Source: Pseudoips prasinana | Taxonomy: Eukaryota > Arthropoda > Insecta > Lepidoptera > Nolidae | Assembly (NCBI GenBank): GCA_951640165.1 | Contig: OX621252.1 | Span: 25,007,934 to 25,071,933, forward strand | Direction: 5' to 3' | DNA: 64,000 bases | Shown: in pieces, positions 11,101 to 20,900 of the stretch | Numbering within the stretch: the stretch's first letter is position 1 | Layout: each line of letters begins with the position of its first letter | Made by a program: the position numbers and the translations under genes | Notes under the pieces: model-generated | Database searches by the model: none | Seen by the model: the letters and a program-made list of their open reading frames with translations, nothing else | What the model was told of the DNA's origin: nothing

Positions 11101-12273
11101 AACACGTATTCAGATTTTTTTAATTGAAAATTTCATTCTTATTTACCTAACGTACCGAACACAATTTTTCACTTTAGAGCCTGTTCACACCACGTTTTTT
11201 AAACGCGCCGTCACAGCGCGTTTTAGATACGCGGGTACAGAGCTATTTGTTGTCGCAGGCCCACAGTACAGGCTGCGTCTGACTTGCGTGCGTATCAAGT
11301 CTGTATCGCTACAAACGCGCGTCAACGGCCCGTTTAAAAAACGTGGTGTGCATAGGCCTTTGGCCAACTTTTTTATAACTTTAATCACAGTTAGAAAGCA
11401 TATTATTTTATTCATTTAAGTACTGGTCAGTAAAATAAGTTGCTAAATAACTATGATAAAGACTTCACCATTTAATTTTATTTTAATTGCAGAGCGTTTA
11501 AAACTAACTAAAGAATTCTCAAAAATCAGAATAGAAAATCATAACTCGAAAACCATGAATAGTCGCGGAATATACAAGGGGTGATTCGGATACCCCCACT
11601 ATACGACACCCAAATTTTATTTTGGACGGCAACGTTTCGGCCACCCAATAAAACGATATAGAACATGCGTTCTTAAACTATAAATGCGATTGTGATGGAT
11701 CTTTATTTTTTGGTCGTTCTTTTTGTTCTGCTTACGCCCCAGATAGTTCTTAGCTCAGAAACCATAAATTAAACCGTTTGGAGTGGTTTTTACTGTTTCA
11801 TAAGACTAACAAAAATTTGCTTCCAGTTCAAAAGAACAATTTTGTGCAGTCGTCATTGTTATAAATTGTCTTACCAATGCAGTATTGTCGTACATGCAGT
11901 AATTAGTGAATCCGCTAGTTGTTTGAATTTTACGTTACGGTCCATACTGTTGGATCATCAAATCTCGTAGTCACTGCAAGGTGTGCCATCTTAGATCCTT
12001 TTGAAAGAAAGTAGGTGGATATATTTCCCTATAAAACTCAGATATATACCTACACTTTTTTTTATATTACAGTTGGAGGAACACAAAGAGCTTATTGAAA
12101 ACTGGGTCAAATTCAAGGAAGAGCGCGAGAAGGCCCGCCAGTATACCATGAAGATGACCAACGCTGCTATAGTAGTGCAGGCCTGGTGGCGAGGTCTGTT
12201 AGTGCGACAACAGTTAGGACCCTTTAGACCGAAGAAAAAGCCCCCAACTGCCAAGGGGAAGGGCATGAAATAA
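2155..12273 (+). CDS. DRC9/IQCG: dynein regulatory complex subunit 9 (IQ domain-containing protein G), tandem copy 1, 5' end missing
   Basis: DRC9 is a linker subunit of the nexin-dynein regulatory complex of motile axonemes. Exons by splice site and phase: 2155-2225, 4619-4787, 6331-6477, 6853-6958, 8038-8232, 9229-9360, 12073-12273; all introns are GT-AG and all junctions are in phase. Recognisable parts in order: an N-terminal FATALEESIKQIRIL helix, VISDTFLDLAL, coiled-coil LRRELWKQLRQQRNHFKS, YVENWQNARSEQH, WMTKYDTDMEAVDLKIQIKK, and a C-terminal IQ motif VVQAWWRGLLVRQQLGPF with a basic tail. The visible part is 1021 nt, about 340 residues. The first exon starts in phase 2 and its homologue in copy 2 is internal, so one or two upstream exons are missing, diverged, or outside the window. 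An internal ATG at 2177 could serve as a shortened start. The IQ motif is known in this family to bind calmodulin. Identity to copy 2 in the 65-residue exon is 36/65 by eye. Confidence 0.85.
2359..3640 (-). mobile_element. complete mariner transposon in intron 1 of DRC9 copy 1
   Basis: The two ends are near-perfect inverted repeats beginning GGTCTTTACCTATGAAATTG, about 27 bp, flanked on both sides by a TA target duplication (2357-2358 and 3641-3642). The length of 1282 bp is standard for mariner. It contains one uninterrupted transposase frame on the minus strand and lies antisense to the host gene. Confidence 0.95.
2434..3492 (-). CDS. mariner transposase, uninterrupted
   Basis: This DDE transposase would cut and rejoin the element at TA sites. 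The 352-codon frame covers the full family length (about 345-350). It has an N-terminal helix-turn-helix region (YEYRRGSNAAQAARNIN onward), then the mariner signature WVPHEL, IVTCDEKWILFDN with the first catalytic Asp, HDNARPH with the second, and YSPDLAPTDYYFF with the third. The second and third Asp are separated by 34 residues (DD34D), the mariner spacing. All three are present and there is no stop, so the enzyme may be active. The most upstream Met gives 352 aa; a start at the Met before EYEYRRG is closer to the usual N-terminus. Confidence 0.93.
   Translation of the reverse strand: MLHFHRISIFFVIMDTLKIRVIMEYEYRRGSNAAQAARNINDVYGANTTNQRTTCYWFARFRSGNFDLKNEPRGRPKTLVDNDELKAVVEADDTQSTAELAAAFDVSVKTILVHLRQIGKVKKLDKWVPHELNDRQREVRVETCLALLNRHTNEGILNRIVTCDEKWILFDNRKRSASWLDPGSAPKQCPKRKLTPRKVMVTVWWSSAGVIHHSFLPNGVSITADVYCEELSTMMEKLAHLQPALVNRSSPLLLHDNARPHTAQQTVSKLQELGLEALRHPPYSPDLAPTDYYFFQNLDNFLAGKKFNTREAVQNAFEEFVASRPADFFKKGINKLPLRWQRCIDCMGDYFD
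4125..4560 (-). repeat. RTE-like LINE 3' fragment followed by another retroelement tail
   Basis: 4140-4310 is the reverse complement of the 3' end of the LINE at 16448-17412 (the 'GGACAAAGGCCTCCCCCAAAGATC' region in degraded form, and the ends of the GRRSVGRP-type coding part). 4340-4560 ends in TTCTTTCTGGGTCGGAAACC and looks like another degraded LINE tail. I could not assign the second part. Confidence 0.55.
4886..5532 (+). mobile_element. 5'-truncated non-LTR retrotransposon with 13-bp target duplication
   Basis: TAACGTCCCAGCA occurs at 4873-4885 and again at 5533-5545 and brackets a segment that ends in an A-rich run. The segment encodes the C-terminus of a LINE polymerase, with the zinc-knuckle-like CLCSTSSNEYEQTAHHILWEC and FKRFCHTYYRNQI before the stop at about 5201. 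The 3' UTR that follows recurs in reverse at about 52050-52250. It sits in intron 2 of the visible copy 1 exons. Confidence 0.75.
5620..5830 (-). repeat. short poly(A)-tailed element with a CCCGCA...TGCGGG hairpin
   Basis: On the minus strand this carries GGCGCAAAAGGGGGGCACCG, GGAGCAGCATACCCGC, a small hairpin around AGACACTTTTTGCGGG, then a T-rich plus-strand start that corresponds to a poly(A) tail. Related copies are at 18690-18880, 21085-21212 and 31646-31809. It is either a SINE or the 3' end of a LINE. Confidence 0.6.
6684..6731. repeat. perfect 23-bp inverted repeat with 2-nt spacer
   Basis: A9-TATATGTTGGTGCT, then AC, then the exact reverse complement. It lies in the intron between the 6331-6477 and 6853-6958 exons of copy 1. 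GCACCAACC also occurs just upstream. Confidence 0.9.
7424..7457. repeat. perfect 15-bp hairpin
   Basis: ATCTACACTTAGGTA, TTAG loop, TACCTAAGTGTAGAT. It is intronic in DRC9 copy 1. A partial echo (AAGTGTAGATAT) lies at about 7690. Confidence 0.9.
8265..8630 (-). repeat. tRNA-derived SINE (reverse orientation)
   Basis: On the minus strand the head has A-box-like TCGTCTAGCGGT and B-box-like GGATTCAAATCC at 8556-8625. The body (GTGCACAAGTGTGTGCGCAA, CACGACCGGAAAGAGCTC) recurs at 22262-22540 and, in the opposite orientation, at 59403-59608. It is in the intron just after the 8038-8232 exon. Confidence 0.65.
8640..9190 (-). mobile_element. LINE reverse transcriptase C-terminal fragment
   Basis: Minus-strand reading gives GQCIRFYNKLPSDIREMSTN and KAKLCSRAYYKTAWD, the usual C-terminal end of CR1-like polymerases. 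The 3' end, with CAGCTACTGAGAAACACT and ACTCAGTAGGAATCC, recurs at 53452-53540. Confidence 0.6.
9501..9541. repeat. perfect 15-bp hairpin
   Basis: TTATAATCCAACGCC and its reverse complement, separated by 11 nt. Confidence 0.9.
9560..9840. repeat. MITE-like repeat, second copy at 53942-54148
   Basis: It starts AAAAACTTGTGTGTACTTAT and ends AAGAAGTATAACTTCAAAA; AGAAGTTATACTTCTT near the start mirrors the end. The unit ATACCACCTAGAACTAAC is present twice in this copy and once in the 53.9 kb copy. This copy also carries a hairpin of ATTTTTACGATGCGCG at about 9668-9710. Confidence 0.7.
9841..11170. other. intron sequence without recognisable content
   Basis: Part of the last intron of DRC9 copy 1 (9361-12072). 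It is AT-rich, and I see no coding potential or repeat that I can name. Confidence 0.4.
11174..11361. mobile_element. palindromic MITE, GCCTGTTCACAC family
   Basis: The termini are long imperfect inverted repeats: AGCCTGTTCACACCACGTTT at the left and its counterpart AAAAAACGTGGTGTGCATAG at the right, with CG-rich arms. It has no coding capacity. The terminal motif is shared with the element at 15577-15970. Confidence 0.7.
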
Positions 12274-12301
12274 GAGCAATATAATACGACAAAACTAGTT
12301 A

Positions 12302-12307
12302 AATAAA
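12302..12307 (+). terminator. poly(A) signal of DRC9 copy 1
   Basis: AATAAA 29 nt after the stop codon of copy 1. Confidence 0.6.
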
Positions 12308-12549
12308 ATTAACAAAATAACTGTTCTTTATATGTAATAGTTGTACCGATTACCATCCTCTCATACTGTTTTAAAATTGGAGAACTAAGTTTAATGTTAT
12401 ATAAACCTATCAGAGGTATTACCTAAAAAGTGGGAATGTTCCCACCCTGTGAACTATTTAGCCATTCGAAATAAATTGACAACAAATTGGGTAGTGTGCA
12501 ATAGTTGTTACTTCATTCTGATTATAATTCTTTTGTTAATCCGTAGATG

Positions 12550-13865
12550 ATTCATCATCATCTAATCCTATTAGCCGAAAGTCTTCCACACCTGGACAAA
12601 GGTCTCCCCCAAAGTAGATACTACAATTGCCGGTCTTGCGCTATCCGTACCAGCCCTATTGGAAACGTTAGCGATTATGGAGCCACAATACAATAAGAAA
12701 CATCAACATTTAGTATCTTCACAGCAACTGTAACTTTGGTTCTCCAATTGCAAAATTTCCTAGGATGGTAGTCAATAATGGTCATAATGATATTTTAAAA
12801 ATATTAGGTATTATCTATGATTACCGAATAAAATACAGTTAAAGTTCGCTGAATAATGTACTAGAACCGATAAATGTTTCCCTTTAACTGGTAGGAGGTA
12901 AACTTCTAATTGATTTATTTTGATTCTTATTCAAATTAAGAGAGTTGAAAATATGGTGGCAACTATATTGCCAGTCACAACGAAAGCTTAAGATGTTTTT
13001 TAAAAGAATACCAGTGAACTTGAGAACCTCCTCCTTTTGAAGTCGGATAATAATATTACCTACGCGGAGAAAAGTTTATAGTTTAGGGGTATGTGGGAGT
13101 GTTTAAGTACCATCTAATTCATGTGGTCTAAAGCCTAAGGAATATCAAATTTTTATTACGTTATATATTTTGGTATTTTACTTGTAATTTTTTTACTTTA
13201 GGTACTACTCCGTTGAAATGCATTTATTAAATAAATTATTTTTTACATTATATACTTGCATGTCCTGTAATAAACATGCAATAAAATAAGTTCGTAGAAT
13301 TTGTAATTTTATTTCTAGGGTTTAAAAATATTTTATAGAATTATTTTAATGTAGCCTTACTAATGAGTATAGTATGCTAAATTGCTATTGTTAATAAAAT
13401 TTCTATTTATTATAAAGGTAGTAAAATTTGTATTTCATGACTGTTAGTATTTTATTTTCCTGTGGTTTTATGCTGCAAGTAATCTGTGCTGTCCAAGCTC
13501 CAGTAATATAACCTGCATTAATCTATCCTACATCGATAACAATGCACGATAGTTTAAAATATATCGTCATCATATCAGCCGAAAGATGTCCACTGCTGCA
13601 CAAAGGCCTCCCCCAAGGATCTTCACAATAGTCGGTCCTGCGCTGCCCGCATTCAAGGGCTTCCCGCGACTCTTGCAAGATCGTCGGTCCACAATGCGTC
13701 TTCCGGTTCGTGGTCGCCACTCGAGAACCTTTCTACCCCATCGGAAGTCGGCTGTACGAGCTATGTGCCCTGCCCACGGCCACTTCAGTTTGGCAATTCT
13801 TTGGGCTATGTCGGCTACTTTGTTTCGCCTGCGGATTTCGACGTTTTTGATTCGATCGCGCAGGG
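12550..13865 (-). repeat. two RTE-like LINE 3' fragments in the intergenic gap
   Basis: 12550-12660 and 13570-13865 are reverse complements of the 3' end of the LINE at 16448-17412 (AGCCGAAAGATGTCCACTGC and TTGCCGGTCTTGCGCTATCC types). The 0.9 kb between them (12660-13560) is AT-rich and I see nothing in it. Together they occupy the gap between the two DRC9 genes. Confidence 0.65.
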
Positions 13866-13878
13866 ATCAATATATATT

Positions 13879-14047
13879 ACACTAATATTATACATGCCAA
13901 AGTTTGTGAGTGTGTATGTTTGTTACTTCTTCACGTCTAAACGGCTGGAGTGATTTTAACAAAATTAGGTATGGAGCTATCTGACACCCTAAATTAACAT
14001 ATAGGCTATAATTTATAAAGTTTAACGTGGGTAAAACTGCGAACTAG
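13879..14047 (+). mobile_element. short nonautonomous Helitron-like element
   Basis: It ends in CGTGGGTAAAACTGCGAACTAG with a terminal CTAG. A second copy is reversed at 49398-49556. There is no ORF. The 5' end (ACACTAATATTATAC) is approximate. Confidence 0.55.
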
Positions 14048-14400
14048 CTGGCCACGTTTAAATTCACTATACCAGTGCGAAACGTTGCTTGTGGAAGTGG
14101 TCCTAAGTGGTTAAAGTGTTAAAGATTACTCCGTTTTTAGGCAACATTTATAATCGTAGAAAATCATGGCGCGAAAATGTTCTCGTTCCATTCCATTTTT
14201 CATACAGATATGATTTCACAAATTGGCTCGTATAAAATATGGAGCCATATTTGATTTATTTTTATGATATATTTATATCTGGCCAGTGTTTCCTGCAAAA
14301 ATTAGGAGATTTTAAAAACAGTCTGAGAGGCCTGGAAGCCCTTTATTTCTTTGATGTTATTTAGCGAATACGAGAATCTTTTTGGTCTGTCTTTCTCTCG

Positions 14401-14568
14401 TCTACTACATCAAAATAAGTCGGGTTTTCCTTCCTGACGCTATATCTCCAGAACGCACGAATCGATTTCCACGGTTTTGCATTCGTTGGAAAGGTCTCGG
14501 GCTCCGTGAGGTTTATAGCAAGAAAATTTGTAAAATTTAACGCGGGTAACACCGCGGGGCACAGCTAG
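14401..14568 (+). mobile_element. short nonautonomous Helitron
   Basis: The 3' end has the stem CGCGG...CCGCG, then GGGCACAGCTAG followed by host T, matching the Helitron rule (hairpin about 10 nt before CTRR, insertion before T). A nearly identical body (AAGTCGGGTTTTCCTTCCTG) occurs at 46830-47001. Confidence 0.7.
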
Positions 14569-14926
14569 TTTGGTATAAATAATACTGATCGCATCTACTG
14601 TGATGAACACACTGATGTCCGTACATAGTATTGCATAGAAACTCGAGTTCAAGAGGCTTGTTCTGCTAGCTTTATTATAGGGTTAAGGTTAAGCGACGTC
14701 GGGGATGCTATTGCTATTGAAAGCCTATTGATCGCATTCTTGTGAAGACTTACATTGACCTTAGATTAACATAGAAACCTCTAAATACTTATTTTGTCTA
14801 TGATGATTTATTTGACAAAGCGGTGTCGATTTTTTTACTTTTTGACAATAATGCTTCTTTTATCAGTTTTCGAATAAGATTCAACGTATTACTTTTAAGT
14901 TTTTTAGTGATTTCAATTGATTCATT

Positions 14927-14970
14927 TATAAAATAGGTACCTACTTGCCTATTATTTACAAGCATCAGTT
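14927..14970 (+). promoter_or_regulatory. possible core promoter of DRC9 copy 2
   Basis: TATAAAA at 14927-14933 and an arthropod initiator-like TCAGTT at 14965-14970, which is 21 nt before the ATG at 14991. The TATA-to-initiator spacing (about 40 nt) is wider than usual, so one of the two may be chance. Confidence 0.25.
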
Positions 14971-14990
14971 TATACCTTACAAATATAATT

Positions 14991-17900
14991 ATGAACGTGG
15001 CAGCAGTTCAAACACCTCCAGCAGAGCTTGGAGTGTTTTTCAGAGATCCACGAGGATTGGATTCTATGTCTTCCATAAAGGTATAATTTGTGGGTGGTAG
15101 GTATGCTCGAAGTAAATCAATTATTATAGTCAGAATTACACAACCCTCTGAAATCTGACCGGGTCATTGTGATCCAGTTAGATTGCGATTTATACGCGAT
15201 CTCCTGCACATTCAGTTAACTACTTGGTTTAGTGTCTTATTAACAAAGCAAAAAGACTGCCAAAGAGAACATAGTACTCTGATGAGACATTTCAATTAGG
15301 TAGAATTATGTCCGCGTACTGTTTGTCGAAATCCGTAGGGGAACCAAAGTAACCGACTTAGCCCAGAGAATTGCCAAACTGAAGTGGTAGTGGGTGGGGC
15401 ACATAGCTCGTAGGACCGGCGCCCGCTGGGCTATCCCAGCGAGAACCTTTCTATAAAGGTTCTCGCCTGGCGATAACGAACCGGAAGTCGATTCCTGAAA
15501 ACCACTGGGTGCAGCCAGCACAAAACCGGCCATTGTGAATATCCTTGAGGGAAACCTTTGTCCAGCACCGTTATCTAGTGCCTGTTCACACCGGCGCTTT
15601 GTCCGGCGATTTTTCAGCGATTTCACGACGAGGCAAGATCGCGGCGTGCACGCAGCATGCTCACCGCGATTTATCCATAGTCACGTTGTCACCGTCCCAT
15701 ATAGCTGGTAGCTTACGGATATCTTCTATAAACAATTCATTATTAAATTCCGACACCATTTTAACGTATTACTAGTTATTCATATGATTTCGAAATGAAT
15801 GAATAAACACACGCAGCAGACCGCAGAACTGTAGCGAAAAGTGGGTAGTGTGCTGCTAAAAACTAATCGCGGCAAAAATGTGCCGTGCTCGCCGCGTGCA
15901 CGCTGCGATCTGGCCTCGCCGTGAAATCGCTGAAAAATCGTCGGACAAATCGCGTGTGAACAGGCCCTTAGCCGATATGATTTTTTTACTGTTGTGTGCA
16001 AGTATCTTTTATTTTAAGAAACCCATAACCAGCCACAGCTTCTCAAAGCCAGTTGCAGTCAGTCGTCAGTAAACAATCGGCTAGTCAGAATCGGTTTAAT
16101 TTCTGAGCTCCTCCGTGCCCCGGAGAGTAGATACATATAATTTCCGACTTTATTGATGAAATAACAGTCTGTAACGGTTAAAAACTAACTCCATAGTCAA
16201 TGATGTTTCCATTGGCTAACTTATACATATTACAGGTATCGACTCTCGGTTTGCATCCTGCTACTCCTCAAAATTCTGAAATTACTACGAAATATGGCAC
16301 GAAAAGGTAATATATACTTTATTCTTAAGCCCTGTCTTTTGAATTCGCTAAAACCTGATATGCTAGAAAACACCATTGGCAAACTAGGAAACGATATCAA
16401 GGAATGTATCTCCTTGGACAAATAGATGCGTTATACCATTTTTTTTACGCCACTATGTCAGTGCGACTCCAGGACCAGATCTCGAAACCTATCCACTTGC
16501 AGCGAGGCGTGAGACAGGGAGATGTTATATCTCCGAAACTGTTCACCGCTGCATTGGAAGACGTCTTCAAGCTTCTGGACTGGAAAGGCTTTGGCATCAA
16601 TGTCAATGGCGAGTACATCACTCACCTTCGATTTGCCGATGATATCGTAGTCATGGCTGAGACCATGGAAGACCTCGGTACAATGCTCGATGACCTCAGC
16701 AGAGTCTCTCAACAAGTGGGTCTGAAAATGAACATGGATAAGACGAAAAACATGTCAAACGTCCATGTTGCACCCACTCAATTGAAAGTTGGTGACTCTG
16801 CACTCGAAGTTGTAGAGAACTATATTTACCTAGGACAGACCATCCAACTAGGTAGGTCCAACTTCGAGAAGGAGGTCAATCGTAGAATCCAACTCGGATG
16901 GGCAGCGTTCGGGAAGCTACGTAACATCTTCTCGTCCAAAATACCGCAGTGTCTCAAGTCGAACGTCTTCGACCAGTGTGTGTTGCCAGTGATGACATAC
17001 GGAACAGAGACGTGGTCGCTCACTATGGACCTTATTAGAAGGCTCAAGGTCACCCAAAGAGCAATGGAGAGGGCTATGCTCGGAGTTTCCCTGCGGGATC
17101 GCATCAGAAATGTCGAAATCCGCAGGCGAACCAAAGTCACCGACATAGCCCGAAGAATTGCCAAGCTGAAGTGGCAGTGGGCAGGGCACATAGCTCGTAG
17201 AGCCGACCGCCGCTGGGGCAGAAAGGTTCTCGAGTGGCGACCACGAACCGGAAGACGCAGCGTGGGCAGGCCCCCTACAAGATGGACCGATGATCTTGTG
17301 CGGGTCGCTGGAATCTGCTGGATGCGAATAGCACAAGACCGGCAATTGTGGAGATCTTTGGGGGAGGCCTTTGTCCAGCAGTGGACGTCTTTCGGCTGAT
17401 ATGATGATGATGATACCATTTTTTTTATGTAGTCACCACCCCAGAGCAATTGACAAAATCAAAGAGATTTTGAACACAGTTTCCCATAGAATAGAGTTAA
17501 CATCGTAACTGGCTAATAACACTGCATACATAAAACAATACCATATAAATATCGGCGACCAAAAAGGAAATTGTGGAGATCGTTGAGAGAGGCCTTTGTC
17601 CAGCACTGCGTCTTTGATGATGATGATGAAAAGGTAGTTCAGAAATTAAATTGGTTGCAGTTTAAAATATCTACAAGCTGGATGCTTCGCGTCCATTCTT
17701 GAAGATACTCTCGCGCAATTGGAAATCTTGGGTAAGATTTGTTCACAACATTATCAATATCACATTCAACAATATAAGTCGGAAGTAAGTACTTCTAAAG
17801 TACTGAATCTGCTCGTTCTACATACGCTATCCAAAGACTCCACAAATGTTCACTATCGATAAATCTGATTTAGTCAAGTATCCAAGACTCAGTATAAAAA

Positions 17901-20900
17901 AAAAAATCTTATTCTATGTTGGTAAAATTAAAACTGACAAAGTAAAGGAATACATAAAATCGCTAACGCCCCATTCCGTGAGAATTCTGGCGCAGCAGTC
18001 ATTTATGTAGACGCAGTCAAATCTGCCTGCGATCATGCTCAAAATGCTGTTGAAGTGACCTGAAATCCTGCACATCAAGGATGCGCACAGTTTGTGCATT
18101 GTGGCATCGGCAAACATGCCCGATGCGCTATAGAAACGTGGCAAACCCAATTGATTGATTCATTATTATTTATTTATTGAAAATATCCGCAATCTGCAAT
18201 TATTTCTTCAAAATCTTTTTTTAGTAATTAGATAACATTAACCAAATACGTTTAGATTTCAAGAATGCTTTGAGATTATAAACTGTATTCAAAACGTTTG
18301 TATAAAATGATTACACTACTTTAATTTACAGATCAATGCAACAACGAACTGAGAATTGCTAAGATTCAGTCTGAAATGGGCCATCTAAAGTCTCTCAAAT
18401 ACGATGTAATTGAGCGTGATGATCACCCAGATACACTTGCGGGAGTTAATGGTCAAAAGCTGGATTCAACTATAAATAAAATCAAGAAATTGGACGCCGA
18501 CAGGTCTTGATCCTTTTTACACAATTATACACGAAAATTTCTTTAAACTACCCAAATTGTGGTGTGATATTATTATCATTAAGTGATACTTTATATTATT
18601 TCGTAGTCGGTCAGATCTTAAACAGCGTTCGACCCATGAAATCATAGAAAACCCCAAGTCTATGCCTGTGAGCTCGGAGTGAACTGTACGTGGGTACGTG
18701 TCCCGACCATCTGGAATATGGCGCAAAAGGGGAGCACCGGAGCAGCATAGCTGCGTTCCCGGGGATCCCCCTATCAGGCGTCAAGTGTCAGTGTTGGTGC
18801 GAGTCCGACATACCCAACCGCAGACACTTTTTGTGGGTGGCATGCGCAGGCATTCCTCCTGCCTTATCAAATAAAAAATGGTTTTATGGATTAGACATAC
18901 GTGTTTTGGTTCTAGCTTATCTTAGAATTAACTAGTGATTCTTTTTTGACATATTTACTTACTCAGGTTTTGTCTTTAGGAAATACGTGAAAAAAGTCTT
19001 AAGAGAGACCTGTTTCGACTTAGCTCTGAACAACAACTTCGATAACCTGACAAAGCATTTGAATGAGCGCGATGACCAAGAGCAAGGTCTTGCTGATCTG
19101 GTAGAGGAGGAAGCCAGGAACAGAGTGTATGATTATTTCTTATTTATTTTTGTTAATGACTGTGTGGCATCTACATTGACTATTGATCTTTTGTTGCAAA
19201 ACTTCTTGACTTTAAGTTCACAGATCTAGTTCTAGAAACGTGAATTTTTTTAGCACTCTGTGTTTGTATCTATTTTGGATGCATTATGTGGTATCATAAG
19301 TAGATATTTAGCAGTTGATTTGTCCCGGATATTTATTTATATTATTTATTATACAGGTATGGGTATTACAGTTGATAAATATTGTAGCTGGAAACCACAG
19401 GTCGAGAAAATAGTCAACAAAATATATCGTTATATATATGTTATAAAAAGAATTCGACAAACAGTTAACCGAGAAAGTGCCGTGATGACTTACCACGCTT
19501 ATGTATCGTCCATACAGCGATATGGAATTATTATATGGGGCAACTCAGACGATGTTGACCAGGTGTTATAAGCTCAAAAAAAATGCATCCGAGCAATAAC
19601 AGGAGTACTTAATTTTCTTAATTGTAAGCCACAAGACCGTAAAATACTAACATTACCCATTTTAGAAATATGCCTCTTTGTGTAAAAGCACTCAGAATGA
19701 TTTGAAACTATGGGTGATATGGAACGTAGTCGTACAAGACACGGAGATTTTTAAAAGAATTGTCTACTAGATGTTCTCAATAATATACAATCATCTGCCT
19801 AAATGTTTAAAAGAATTGCCATTACCAAAATTTAAAAAACATATGACTGACGTGTTACGTACCTATTAAAAATTATTACAAATTAAAAGATTACCTAGAA
19901 GATAAGTTGACATAGTATTAATAAGAATTTAATTTAATTCCAATTAATTAATATTTTTTATTATTTAGTACCTATGTATTAAAATTTGCACGTCATACAT
20001 TGATGACAGAATATGTACCTAGAGCATAATTATGTAACACGAATATTACCATGTTCTAGCAAATAAATAGTTCTGATTCTGATTCTGGGATACGATATAG
20101 CTATGGGAGCCTGGTTTTTGATACATAAAGAAAAGTACTCTTCCCGAAAAAGAAGAGGTATTGAACTCCAAAGAAGCCATAGGTCCTGCTTAATAGAGTT
20201 AAGCAGGACCTATGGTTCTTTGGAGTTTGTAACAGTTACTGTACCAACACGAGGTATGGACTCTGCGGAAATGCATTGCATGTGGTTGGTAGTTAACTTA
20301 TTGAAACTATAGTTCAGTTTCATCCGGGAACAAAGCACAACTATACTAAACATATTACGTTCTATTCTCACACGACGAGTCGACGATCGACGGTCGACGA
20401 CTAGTAGACATTCTACTTCTGGTTTCAGGTCTCGTAAAGAATTGATAAAACAACTCCGGCAGCAGCGAAACCACATTAAAACTGTGAAATATGACGCAGA
20501 GGTTACCATAGATAAGCTCAAGAATGAAGTTGAAGTAAGTCTATGAGTCTATACTACTGGATGGACAATGTTATATGGATATGGATAATGAATGGACAAT
20601 GGTGCAACCTCATTTTAAATTTAATTGTGTAGTGTTAAGAGCTCAAATCGGTCCTAGTGTTAATAATAATCACTACCTACCAATTTAATTTTAAAAACAG
20701 AATATCATTTGAAAATAAACTTTAGATTAAAACGTTATTATAATTGCACATTATTTATAGAGCAGAGTTTATAAGCTTCAGCATGATAGAAAAGCAGTAT
20801 CTGTAAATACACAATATTATTACTATCACTTTTTTATATTACCAAGAATACGGCCTACCTAATGGTAAGAGACTCCTGTCTTCATCCCAATGAGTTATAG

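Noticed and set aside
16307..16405. A frame reading LKPDMLENTIGKLGNDIKE as the missing N-terminal exon of DRC9 copy 2
   Set aside because: It would need a 23-nt intron or a poor donor. The exon at 17661-17731 matches copy 1 in length, phase and sequence.
16404..16447. Upstream codons of the LINE frame, with MYLLGQIDALYHF as N-terminus
   Set aside because: The 15-bp target duplication shows this part is host intron; the frame only happens to continue into it.
16458..17449. Minus-strand open frames over the LINE
   Set aside because: Antisense shadows of the reverse transcriptase; the same shadow reappears at 13.6, 37.9 and 41.1 kb.
19122..19128. Donor GA|GTGTAT for the fifth exon of DRC9 copy 2
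   Set aside because: It leaves phase 0 and puts a stop into the next exon; GT|GTATGA two bases later restores the frame and gives 147 nt, equal to copy 1.
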